From Diplocloster modestus (GTDB taxonomy: Bacteria > Bacillota > Clostridia > Lachnospirales > Lachnospiraceae), in contig NZ_JAHQCX010000020.1 in NCBI RefSeq assembly GCF_019042245.1, forward strand, positions 36,134 through 100,133: a DNA stretch of 64,000 bases. Direction: 5' to 3'. A model generated the notes under the pieces. The model did no database searches and was not told the DNA's origin. It worked only from the letters and a program-made list of their open reading frames with translations. Shown here in pieces: positions 42,275 through 50,386 of this stretch (the stretch's first letter is position 1; the number at the start of each line of letters is the position of its first letter). The position numbers were made by a program, and so were the translations under genes.

Positions 42275-42637
42275 ATGAGCAATAACAATGGTGTGGAACG
42301 CTGCGAATATATCCATGTACATGAGGATATCGTGGAAAAAGTGAAAAACCGTATACCGCCGGAACAGGAGTTGTATGATCTGGCTGACTTCTTTAAGGTA
42401 TTTGGCGACAGCACGAGAATCAAAATCTTATATGTTTTGTTCCAGGCGGAAATGTGTGTCTGCGATATTGCACAGCTGCTTGGCATGACACAGTCGGCCA
42501 TCTCGCACCAGCTGCGCGTGCTGAAGCAGATGAAACTGGTGAAATTCAGGCGGGATGGAAAGACGATCTTCTATTCCCTTGCGGATGATCACATTCAAAC
42601 GATTATGAACCAGGGGCTGGAACATATAGAAGAATAA
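42275..42637 (+). CDS. ArsR/SmtB-family metal-sensing repressor
   Basis: 120 aa from ATG 42275 (GCAAGGAGGAAAC). Winged helix with MCVCDIAQLLGMTQSAISHQLRVL. Two sets of metal ligands are visible: the alpha3N type (N-terminal CEYIHVHED plus CVC) and the alpha5 type, where DDH and EHIEE keep the Asp, His, His, Glu spacing of SmtB/CzrA. This points to zinc and/or cadmium sensing. No efflux ATPase is adjacent; PutP follows. Confidence 0.9.
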   Translation: MSNNNGVERCEYIHVHEDIVEKVKNRIPPEQELYDLADFFKVFGDSTRIKILYVLFQAEMCVCDIAQLLGMTQSAISHQLRVLKQMKLVKFRRDGKTIFYSLADDHIQTIMNQGLEHIEE

Positions 42638-42730
42638 AGGTGTTCCGCGGACATTTGGTGTGGGGGATACCGTAAGACACAGCAACAGGAAACTGTTCAG
42701 AAAAAAGAGAAGTGAGGAGAAGAGGAGAGA

Positions 42731-44287
42731 ATGAGTAAAACAGATTTAGTATGGGTTTTGGTGGCGTTTGCGGTCTACATGCTGGGAATGCTTCTGATTG
42801 GATTTAGCTTCATGCGCAAGACCAAGAATACGGAGGATTATTTCCTGGGGGGCCGCGGCCTTGGAAAATGGGTGGCAGCCCTGTCGGCCCAGGCTTCCGA
42901 TATGAGCGGTTGGCTGCTGATGGGACTTCCCGGCACAGTCTATGCGCTGGGAACCGGACAGTCCTGGATCGCCATCGGATTATTCCTGGGAACCGTATGC
43001 AACTGGCTTTTCATTTCGACCAGACTCAGACGGTATACGATACGCGCGAATAACTCGCTGACGCTGCCGGAATATTTTGAAAACCGCTTCCATGACAAGA
43101 AAAGGATTCTGCTGATCGCGTCTTCCATCGTGATCGTGATCTTTTTCGTCGTCTATACGGCATCCGCGTTTGCGGCCGGCGGTAAGATGTTTAATATCGT
43201 ATTTGGAGTAGACTATCGCATCGCGCTGACCATCGGCGTGGTGGTTATACTGGGTTACACCTTTATGGGCGGCTTTATGGCCGTGTGTACCACAGACTTT
43301 ATCCAGGGGCTTTTGATGCTGGTGGGGCTGATGACGGTTCCGATCCTCTGTTATGTAATTGTAGGGCCTGCGAATCTGTCCGATATCCTGGCTCAGACCA
43401 ATGTGGCCGGAGGGGTGGATTCCTATCTGAATATCTTCCATAACGGCGGAAAACCTTTTGGGTTCATCGATATTATTTCCCAGATCGGCTGGGGACTGGG
43501 CTACTGCGGTATGCCCCATATTTTAGTCAGATTCATGGCGGTTAAGAGTGAGAAGGAACTCAAACAGTCCAGAATTATTGCGATTGTATGGGTGGCTGTC
43601 TCCCTGTTCTTCGGCTGCTTTATCGGTATCATCGGAAGGGCTTATCTCTTCCCCACGATCCTGGGCACGGAGACCACAGGCTCAGCTGAGAATGTGTTTA
43701 TCAATATGATTGTTCAAGTATTTACAAAAGACATCCGTATTCCGTTCATCGGCGGTATTTTCCTGTGCGGCATCCTGGCGGCGATCATGTCCACAGCGGA
43801 TTCCCAGCTGCTGGTCGCGGCGTCCTCCGCATCAGAGGATCTCTACAAAGGGGTCATCAACCCGAAGGCCAAGGATAAGAATGTCCTTTTATTGAGCCGG
43901 ATCATTGTAGTCTGTATCGCGGTCATCGCCTACTTCATCGCCTGGAATCCCAACAGCAGTATTATGGGACTGGTGTCCAACGCCTGGGCGGGCCTGGGTG
44001 CCGCCTTCGGCCCCACGGTATTACTGTCCCTGTACTGGAAACGGGCGAATCTGGGCGGCGCCATCGCGGGTATCGTCTCCGGAGGCCTGACGGTTATTAT
44101 CTGGGATTACATACCTCTTGTTAACGGACAGACACTGGGATCAGTGACGGGCCTGTATTCGCTGGTCATCGGCTTTGCTATCAGCCTGGTCCTGATCGTG
44201 GTGGTCAGCCTGCTGACCAAGGCTCCTTCCACAGAAATGCTTCAGGAATTTGAGGATGTGAGAAGCGGAAATATAGGTGTTGAATAA
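42731..44287 (+). CDS. putP: Sodium/proline symporter
   Basis: 518 aa behind GTGAGGAGAAGAGGAGAG. About 13 membrane helices of the SSS family: DYFLGGRGLGKWVAALSAQA with ASDMSGWLLMGLPG, GYTFMGGFMAVCTTDFIQG and STADSQLLVAASSASEDLY, which match PutP closely. Imports proline with Na+. Confidence 0.95.
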   Translation: MSKTDLVWVLVAFAVYMLGMLLIGFSFMRKTKNTEDYFLGGRGLGKWVAALSAQASDMSGWLLMGLPGTVYALGTGQSWIAIGLFLGTVCNWLFISTRLRRYTIRANNSLTLPEYFENRFHDKKRILLIASSIVIVIFFVVYTASAFAAGGKMFNIVFGVDYRIALTIGVVVILGYTFMGGFMAVCTTDFIQGLLMLVGLMTVPILCYVIVGPANLSDILAQTNVAGGVDSYLNIFHNGGKPFGFIDIISQIGWGLGYCGMPHILVRFMAVKSEKELKQSRIIAIVWVAVSLFFGCFIGIIGRAYLFPTILGTETTGSAENVFINMIVQVFTKDIRIPFIGGIFLCGILAAIMSTADSQLLVAASSASEDLYKGVINPKAKDKNVLLLSRIIVVCIAVIAYFIAWNPNSSIMGLVSNAWAGLGAAFGPTVLLSLYWKRANLGGAIAGIVSGGLTVIIWDYIPLVNGQTLGSVTGLYSLVIGFAISLVLIVVVSLLTKAPSTEMLQEFEDVRSGNIGVE

Positions 44288-44319
44288 AACTGCGGCTCGG
44301 ATGCCTCTGTATAAATAAA

Positions 44320-44366
44320 AACCGCGCCGGCTGTTATGGGTAACATAACAGCCGGCGCGGTTTTTT
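44320..44366 (+). terminator. Terminator of putP
   Basis: A 19-bp perfect stem (44320-44338 with 44344-44362) ending in TTTTTT (44361-44366). Confidence 0.95.
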
Positions 44367-44489
44367 AATTTCATAGGAAAGTGCTCCTATGAAATTAAAA
44401 CCCTCCGGGGGATCGCACAGCGGCGGAAAGGAAGATGCCGCTTACGCGGCCCGCCGCAGGCGGAGAGTTTCGCAAGCGAAACTCTATTT
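44365..44489 (+). repeat. Interspersed structured repeat, copy B
   Basis: Starts within the T run of the putP terminator. Hairpin 1 is a perfect 14-bp stem (44365-44378 with 44385-44398) around AAGTGC; the nested GCGGCGG/CCGCCGC stem and GCCGC/GCGGC tip follow, then the AGAGTTTCG-CAAG-CGAAACTCT hairpin (to about 44485). Over the shared 44401-44485 portion it differs from copy A at only a few bases, mostly in loops. It lies between convergent putP and DUF4250 genes. Confidence 0.85.
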
Positions 44490-44511
44490 TATATGAGTCC
44501 CTGCCCGTTTC

Positions 44512-44697
44512 TTACCGGAACTGATTGACAGCGGGATCGTACTCATAATCAATTTCATACAGTTTGTAGATCAAATCCGATTTACTGATCTGCAGTGCTT
44601 TGCACATGCTGGACAAGTCCGGATAGAAATCTCTTAACTGGGTATTTATATAGCTCAGTAGTATTACGGGGTCCTTGGGCAGTGTGTCAGGCAGCAT
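44512..44697 (-). CDS. DUF4250 domain protein
   Basis: 61 aa: LPKDPVILLSYINTQLRDFY and DYEYDPAVNQF are the hallmark of DUF4250. Small, helical, cytoplasmic; function unknown. Its ribosome site (AAGGAG) overlaps the end of clpB 15 bases upstream, so the two are co-transcribed. Confidence 0.88.
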   Translation of the reverse strand: MLPDTLPKDPVILLSYINTQLRDFYPDLSSMCKALQISKSDLIYKLYEIDYEYDPAVNQFR

Positions 44698-44712
44698 GAA
44701 TGGAAAATCTCC

Positions 44713-47304
44713 TTATTCTGAATGTGATGCGTAGGCGGTAAGGTCATCCCCCATAGTATCGATCACAATGGTGTCCCCGGCCCTAACCTGATCGGATAAA
44801 ATTAATCTGGCAGCCAGGGTTTCCACATACTTTTGAACGAAACGCTTCAGAGGTCTGGCTCCGTACACCGGATCATAACCGTGATCCGTGACGTACACCT
44901 TAGCCGCATCGGTCAGGAAAATCGTAAGTTCACGATCCGATAACCGGCGGTTCAGATCATCCACCAACAGGTCGATGATACTACGGATGTTCTCCTTCGT
45001 CAATGGCTTGAACATGATGATTTCATCCAGCCTGTTCAGGAATTCGGGGCGGAAATGGGCACGAAGGTCATTCATGACCAGTTCCTCGTTCTCAGACTGT
45101 ATATTACCTTCCTCGTCGATACCTTCCAGAAGATAGGAAGATCCGATGTTGGAGGTCATGATCAGTATGGTGTTTTTAAAATCCACGGTACGTCCCTGGG
45201 AATCGGTAATCCGGCCGTCATCCAGCACCTGCAGCAGTACGTTGAACACATCCGGGTGGGCTTTCTCGATCTCGTCAAACAGGACCACCGAATAGGGTTT
45301 CCGGCGCACGGCTTCTGTCAGCTGGCCGCCTTCCTCGTAACCTACATATCCGGGAGGCGCTCCGATCAGACGGGAGACGGAATATTTCTCCATGTATTCA
45401 CTCATGTCGATCCGTACCATGTTTTGCTCGTCATCGAACAGACTGGTTGCCAGAGCTTTTGCCAGCTCAGTTTTCCCCACACCGGTGGGCCCTAAGAACA
45501 GGAAGGAACCGATGGGTTTGGTGGGATCTTTGATCCCGGCTTTGGAGCGGATAATCGCTTCGGTTACCTTAGTTACGCCTTCCTCCTGGCCGATCACCCG
45601 CTTGTGCAGTTCCTCATCCAGATGCAGGGTTTTGCTGCGCTCGCTTTCCGTTAATTTCGCCACAGGGATTCCAGTCCAGCGGGAGATGATTTTGGCGATT
45701 TCCTCATCCGTAACACTTTCATGGACCAATGTTAAGTCTTTTTCTTTTACCCGCTGTTCCTCGATTTCTAACTGCTGTTTTAACTGCGGCAGTTTTCCGT
45801 ATTGTAATTCAGCAGCTTTTTCCAGATCGTAATTCCGCTGGGCCAGCTGAATCTGCTTGTTTAATTCTTCGATCTCTTCTCTTAATTTGGACAGGTTATC
45901 CACGGATTTTTTCTCGTTATCCCACTGGGCTTTTTTTCCCTGGAATTCTTCCCGCAGATCCGCCAGTTCCTTCTGCAGGGATTCCAGACGATCCTGGCTT
46001 AACCGGTCGGTTTCCTTCTTAAGCGCAGCTTCCTCGATCTCCAGCTGCATGACCTTACGCTGTAATTCATCCAGCTCCGTAGGCATGGAGTCCAGCTCGG
46101 TTTTAATCAGGGCGCAGGCCTCGTCGACCAGATCGATGGCCTTATCCGGCAGGAAACGGTCGGAAATGTAGCGATGGGAGAGGGTAGCCGCTGATACCAG
46201 GGCAGCATCCGAGATCTTTACGCCATGGAATACTTCGTAGCGTTCCTTTAAACCCCGCAGAATGGAAATGGTATCCTCCACTGTGGGTTCATCCACAGTC
46301 ACCGGCTGGAACCTCCGCTCCAGGGCGGCGTCCTTCTCGATATATTTGCGGTATTCGTCTAACGTGGTGGCGCCGATGCAGTGCAGTTCGCCTCTGGCCA
46401 GCATGGGCTTCAACATATTACCGGCGTCCATGGAACCCTCGGTCTTGCCGGCTCCTACGATCGTGTGAAGCTCATCGATAAACAGGATAATCTGCCCCTC
46501 GCTTTTTTTCACTTCTTCCAGTACGGCTTTCAAACGCTCCTCAAATTCACCGCGGTACTTGGCGCCGGCCACCAGAGCACCCATATCCAGGGCAAATAAT
46601 TTTTTGTCTTTTAATCCCTCTGGAACGTCACCCCGGACGATTCTCTGGGCCAGTCCTTCCACGACTGCGGTCTTACCGACGCCGGGCTCACCGATCAGCA
46701 CGGGATTGTTCTTGGTTTTACGGGAGAGGATGCGGACCACATTCCGGATCTCCGCATCACGGCCGATGACAGGATCTAACTGCTGATCCCTGGCCCGCTC
46801 CACCAGATCATATCCATATTTATTTAAGGTATCATAGGTGGCTTCCGGGTTATCCGTAGTTACTCTTTGGTTTCCCCGGACTGTGGAAAGGGCCTGAAGA
46901 AAACGGTCTCTGGTAATTCCGAATTCTTTGAAAATTGCCTTGATCTCCTGATTGGGCTGACGGATCAGAGCCAGGAAAAGATGCTCCACCGACACATATT
47001 CATCGCCCATCTGTTTCGCCTCTTCTTCGGCTGAGAGAAGCACCTTATTCAGATTCTGCCCTACATATACATTTCCCCCGGATACCTTGACCCGTTTCTG
47101 CAGGCCCTGTTCTACCCGGTTGACGAAGTATTTCGGCTGAATCTCCATCTTCTCGATCAGCTTCAGAATCAGGCTGTCCTCCTGGGTGAGCAGGGAGTAC
47201 AGCAGGTGTTCCTGTTCTATTTCCTGATTTCCGTATTCATAGGCCAGCTTTTCACAGTCGTTGACGGCCTGAATGGATTTTTGGGTAAATTTACTGATGT
47301 TCAT
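44713..47304 (-). CDS. clpB: ClpB disaggregase
   Basis: 863 aa behind TAAGGAGG. N domain at 1-145, AAA+ module 1 with Walker A GEPGVGKT and LFIDELHTIVGAG, a long coiled-coil middle domain at ~405-525 (the ClpB hallmark), AAA+ module 2 with GPTGVGKT and VVLFDEIEKAHPDVFN. Works with DnaK to dissolve aggregates. I see no CIRCE or CtsR-type repeat in the 116 bases upstream. Confidence 0.97.
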   Translation of the reverse strand: MNISKFTQKSIQAVNDCEKLAYEYGNQEIEQEHLLYSLLTQEDSLILKLIEKMEIQPKYFVNRVEQGLQKRVKVSGGNVYVGQNLNKVLLSAEEEAKQMGDEYVSVEHLFLALIRQPNQEIKAIFKEFGITRDRFLQALSTVRGNQRVTTDNPEATYDTLNKYGYDLVERARDQQLDPVIGRDAEIRNVVRILSRKTKNNPVLIGEPGVGKTAVVEGLAQRIVRGDVPEGLKDKKLFALDMGALVAGAKYRGEFEERLKAVLEEVKKSEGQIILFIDELHTIVGAGKTEGSMDAGNMLKPMLARGELHCIGATTLDEYRKYIEKDAALERRFQPVTVDEPTVEDTISILRGLKERYEVFHGVKISDAALVSAATLSHRYISDRFLPDKAIDLVDEACALIKTELDSMPTELDELQRKVMQLEIEEAALKKETDRLSQDRLESLQKELADLREEFQGKKAQWDNEKKSVDNLSKLREEIEELNKQIQLAQRNYDLEKAAELQYGKLPQLKQQLEIEEQRVKEKDLTLVHESVTDEEIAKIISRWTGIPVAKLTESERSKTLHLDEELHKRVIGQEEGVTKVTEAIIRSKAGIKDPTKPIGSFLFLGPTGVGKTELAKALATSLFDDEQNMVRIDMSEYMEKYSVSRLIGAPPGYVGYEEGGQLTEAVRRKPYSVVLFDEIEKAHPDVFNVLLQVLDDGRITDSQGRTVDFKNTILIMTSNIGSSYLLEGIDEEGNIQSENEELVMNDLRAHFRPEFLNRLDEIIMFKPLTKENIRSIIDLLVDDLNRRLSDRELTIFLTDAAKVYVTDHGYDPVYGARPLKRFVQKYVETLAARLILSDQVRAGDTIVIDTMGDDLTAYASHSE

Positions 47305-47420
47305 ATGTTTTCCTCCTTATAGTCATTATATCTGAAAAATGTCAATTTACTCTTTGAATGTCTGTTCTATAATAGATATAACAGATAAAAGAAAAAAAAG
47401 CAATAGTTTTTTTCAAAATA

Positions 47421-48242
47421 TTAGACGTTCTTTGGAGGAATGCGGTTTTTGAGGGATGAGGGGGAAGCGGTTATATTAATGGGTATGCCTGCCAACGGAA
47501 TGATTATTTTATGATCAGGATGTATCTCTGCCATCCGTTTCACAAATTCTACAGTGCTGATTGAACTGGAAATGGGAGGAAACGCATCGTCAAAGTGATC
47601 CAGCAGCACACTCTTGGGATTCAGTTTTTCGATCACAGGGAGAGCAGCTTCTGAAAGCCGGCTGCGGCCCTGAAACGGAAGGATCAAAAGGTCCGCACCC
47701 CGCGGATAATCCACTCCGTCTGAAAGGCCCAGGCTGCCCATTAATAACAACATTTTCCCTTCCGCCTCAATCTGATATATCACGATCTCACCGTTTTCCG
47801 GAAACCGGTGGTGCATTTTTGCTAAGAACAGACTGTTTCGCAGCTGCAGATAAGTCTGCGGACGAGATAACACAACTACGATCAGGCGCCAGTCAAACGA
47901 TATATGCTTACCCGGCAATACCGTGACCTGAATACCGCCGATGCTGATCCGGTCACCCGGAGTGATGCGGATCATTTGTCCATACCTGCCGCCGTAATGC
48001 TCCAGAGTGTCTGCCGGGCGATCTGTGCAATAGATATCCGCTCCGGAGATTTTCTGGATATCAGGTACTGAGAGCAGGTGGTCGACATGACCGTGGGTGA
48101 TAAATATATGCTTTTCCTGCGCAAATGTGTCCGGCGGGAATATGTGTTCCCCGCCGCGAAGCTGGACAAAAGGATCGAATAGTATCCTTTCTCCACCGGA
48201 TTCCAGTACTATGGATGCAGTCCCATACCAGGTTATCTTCAT
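47421..48242 (-). CDS. MBL-fold metallo-hydrolase
   Basis: 273 aa. Starts MKITWYGTASIVLESGGERILFDP, with the metal motif THGHVDHLL (~49-57) and further ligands at GKHISFD and LLDHFDD. Resembles the UPF0173/UlaG-like part of the metallo-beta-lactamase superfamily. Substrate unknown. Ribosome site AAAGGAAC. Confidence 0.85.
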   Translation of the reverse strand: MKITWYGTASIVLESGGERILFDPFVQLRGGEHIFPPDTFAQEKHIFITHGHVDHLLSVPDIQKISGADIYCTDRPADTLEHYGGRYGQMIRITPGDRISIGGIQVTVLPGKHISFDWRLIVVVLSRPQTYLQLRNSLFLAKMHHRFPENGEIVIYQIEAEGKMLLLMGSLGLSDGVDYPRGADLLILPFQGRSRLSEAALPVIEKLNPKSVLLDHFDDAFPPISSSISTVEFVKRMAEIHPDHKIIIPLAGIPINITASPSSLKNRIPPKNV

Positions 48243-48372
48243 GACTTCGGATGTTCCTTTCTTTTTAGTGCGGATTCCGAATCTATCATTTAATACTTTA
48301 ATCCTGTCATCATTGGATTGTCAAGTTTTGGACAGTCTCAGGGAGGGGGGAAGGAGTGGTTTTACGGCATTC

Positions 48373-50256
48373 CTACCGAAACAGATCCAGGAATTTCTCC
48401 CAAATTGTCTGCGGTTTGGAATCCGTTGCCTGTGGAGCCGCTTTCTCGGGAATTTTGACAGGCGGCGCGGATACGACAAACTGGACCTGTTCTATATGCT
48501 TATTGCGGCCGTCCACGAAAGACACCGGATGAAAGTCTGTCTTGTCATACTCCTCCATGAGCTTATCGATCTCTTCCGGCAGGCGGTCGGGCAGATCCCT
48601 GGTATTCACATAGAGTTCATGGGTTCCGGATTTCAACCGGCCGCCGCCTTTGTCAAGTTCGCTTGTGCCGTCGGCCAGCTGCCCGATTCCCTGATCCAGC
48701 ACGTCGTAAGCGCTGGCCAGATCGGACACGCCATTTGTATATGCGACAAGCCCGGAATGGAACGTGGAATAATTGGAGGACAGATCGGAAAGCCCCTTCG
48801 TCAATTGAGACAGCGCGGAGGAGATATCGTTGTCTTTCAGTGACTGTCCAATTCCGTCTGCCATAGTACCAAGGGAAGAGCTGATGGTTCCAAGCGGCGT
48901 GATAAGCGAAGAGAGAGTCGAGTCTACCGCGCCGAACGCCTCTTTGACAGCATCGAAAGTCCCTTTGGCGGTCAGGGCCGATGTGTATGTGTTGGCCAAT
49001 TTTTGAAGAATCGGAACGAGGGGGGTAAGCTCCAGCGGCAGCTGACTGCCGGTACCGGAGCCGGGGGTCATCATGGACTGCAGGAACGCCAGTTCTTCGG
49101 AAGTCAGCTGACTGTCATCCAGCGCTTCTAAGGCCGGCACGAGGGCGTCATAAGCCAGCTTGTAATTATCCCGGAGCTGTGTAAGGCCTCCGACAGCCTG
49201 ATTAAGGCCTGCGGACATCTCCCGCAGGGCACCGGGCAGCTGGTTCAGACTGCTCATGTCTATATCTCCGGCCTGATCCTTAAGCGAGGAGGATATGGTG
49301 TCCAGAGCGTCCCGGATCGTGGCGGAGGCGGCCTGCAGTTTATCCGTATTTGCGTCCAGCTTATGCATGCCGTCCTGGAACTTCGCAGAACCGGACGCCA
49401 GATCCTTGCTGCCGTCCTGCAGCGCACGGATGCCTCCGGACAGGTCCGCCACGCCCTGATTCAGCTGATCGATGGCATCGGACAGTTCCGTGATATCACC
49501 GGTCATTTCGGAAGTGTCCGGCATCTCGATGGCCATAGAAAAGGGGAGGGCGGCGATCATAATACCGTCCATGGCAAAGTCATTCACATCGGCTTCCAGT
49601 GAAAAATCGCCTTCCTTACCCGGAAGCGCGGTGAATACGATCTGTTTGTTTGAGCCGGCATTCGCGATGGAAGCATCCGGGGCGATGATATTCCGGCTGA
49701 GCCGGTTATCCATGGTAACAGTGATCTGCATCATATAATTGTCGTAGAAGGACGGATCCATATCCGGAGTCTGTGCGGTATGGATCTGCAGGGCCAGATG
49801 TCCAGTTGCGCCGGCCAGCTGGTCCGCGCGGACCAGAACGCCGTCAAGCTGATAATTTATGGTATAGGTCCAGGGAAGCGGGCGAGCGTCCAGATTTCCC
49901 TGATAGTAGAACGTACCATCAGGCACAGTCAGGAAATTTTCCCCATTTTCTGAGCGGATGGCGGACTCATCGGTCAGGTTCGAGACAGAGTCGTATGCGC
50001 CATAATCAATGACAACCCCTGCTTCCCGGGTGTAGAGCGTATTGACCACATAGACGGACTGGACCAACCCGTCTGAAGAGAGCTTACCGTAGACTACCTC
50101 ATCTTTGGTATAATCATCCAGAGGGGTGCCGGCGGTGCTGTCCTGGCCGGATGCAGGTTCGTTATTTTCCCCGGCCTGTACAGGCAGGGCCATAGCGAGA
50201 AAGCAGGAGAGAGGCAGCGCGGCAGCCAAAATCAGACAGAGAATTCGTTTTTTCAT
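48373..50256 (-). CDS. YhgE/Pip-like secreted helical protein
   Basis: 627 aa. Signal peptide (LCLILAAALPLSCFLAMALPVQAG). Beta-rich part to ~240, then a long helical region with many copies of a heptad-like L-x-D/G-x-G-x-x-L pattern (LNQGVADLSGGIRALQDGSKDLA, LDQGIGQLADGTSELDKGGG), as in YhgE/Pip and ESX-type accessory proteins. No C-terminal membrane helix, unlike full YhgE. Gene order with an MMPL transporter and TetR suggests an exported partner of the pump. Confidence 0.82.
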   Translation of the reverse strand: MKKRILCLILAAALPLSCFLAMALPVQAGENNEPASGQDSTAGTPLDDYTKDEVVYGKLSSDGLVQSVYVVNTLYTREAGVVIDYGAYDSVSNLTDESAIRSENGENFLTVPDGTFYYQGNLDARPLPWTYTINYQLDGVLVRADQLAGATGHLALQIHTAQTPDMDPSFYDNYMMQITVTMDNRLSRNIIAPDASIANAGSNKQIVFTALPGKEGDFSLEADVNDFAMDGIMIAALPFSMAIEMPDTSEMTGDITELSDAIDQLNQGVADLSGGIRALQDGSKDLASGSAKFQDGMHKLDANTDKLQAASATIRDALDTISSSLKDQAGDIDMSSLNQLPGALREMSAGLNQAVGGLTQLRDNYKLAYDALVPALEALDDSQLTSEELAFLQSMMTPGSGTGSQLPLELTPLVPILQKLANTYTSALTAKGTFDAVKEAFGAVDSTLSSLITPLGTISSSLGTMADGIGQSLKDNDISSALSQLTKGLSDLSSNYSTFHSGLVAYTNGVSDLASAYDVLDQGIGQLADGTSELDKGGGRLKSGTHELYVNTRDLPDRLPEEIDKLMEEYDKTDFHPVSFVDGRNKHIEQVQFVVSAPPVKIPEKAAPQATDSKPQTIWEKFLDLFR

Positions 50257-50261
50257 ATTTT

Positions 50262-50386
50262 CCTCCAGTGGCGCGTTTACCGCGCCATAAATTCTACGGA
50301 AAAAGGTACACGGTACCTTTTTTCACATGCTATGCGAAGAGATGGGTGAACATTTTGTTCAACCTTAACCTCCAGTGGCGCGTTTA
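50262..50386 (-). repeat. 18-bp duplication at two ribosome-site regions
   Basis: CCTCCAGTGGCGCGTTTA occurs at 50262-50279 and 50369-50386. On the minus strand each copy reads ...CGCGCCACTGGAGG. The left copy is the ribosome site of the YhgE-like gene, and it also forms GGCGCG/CGCGCC (50270-50275 with 50281-50286) just upstream of the AGG. The right copy starts in the stop codon of the MMPL gene. A duplication of about 107 bp period. Confidence 0.65.
50300..50322. terminator. Tight hairpin between MMPL and YhgE-like genes
   Basis: AAAAAGGTAC (50300-50309), 3-base loop, GTACCTTTTT (50313-50322): a perfect stem with A/T-rich foot, terminator-like on both strands. If used, it would reduce expression of the downstream YhgE-like gene relative to the pump. 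Confidence 0.55.

Noticed and set aside
47305..47420. Heat-shock control site (CIRCE or CtsR box) before clpB; likewise before clpP
   Set aside because: No GCACTC-N9-GAGTGC or tandem GGTCAAA heptads are visible in either leader.
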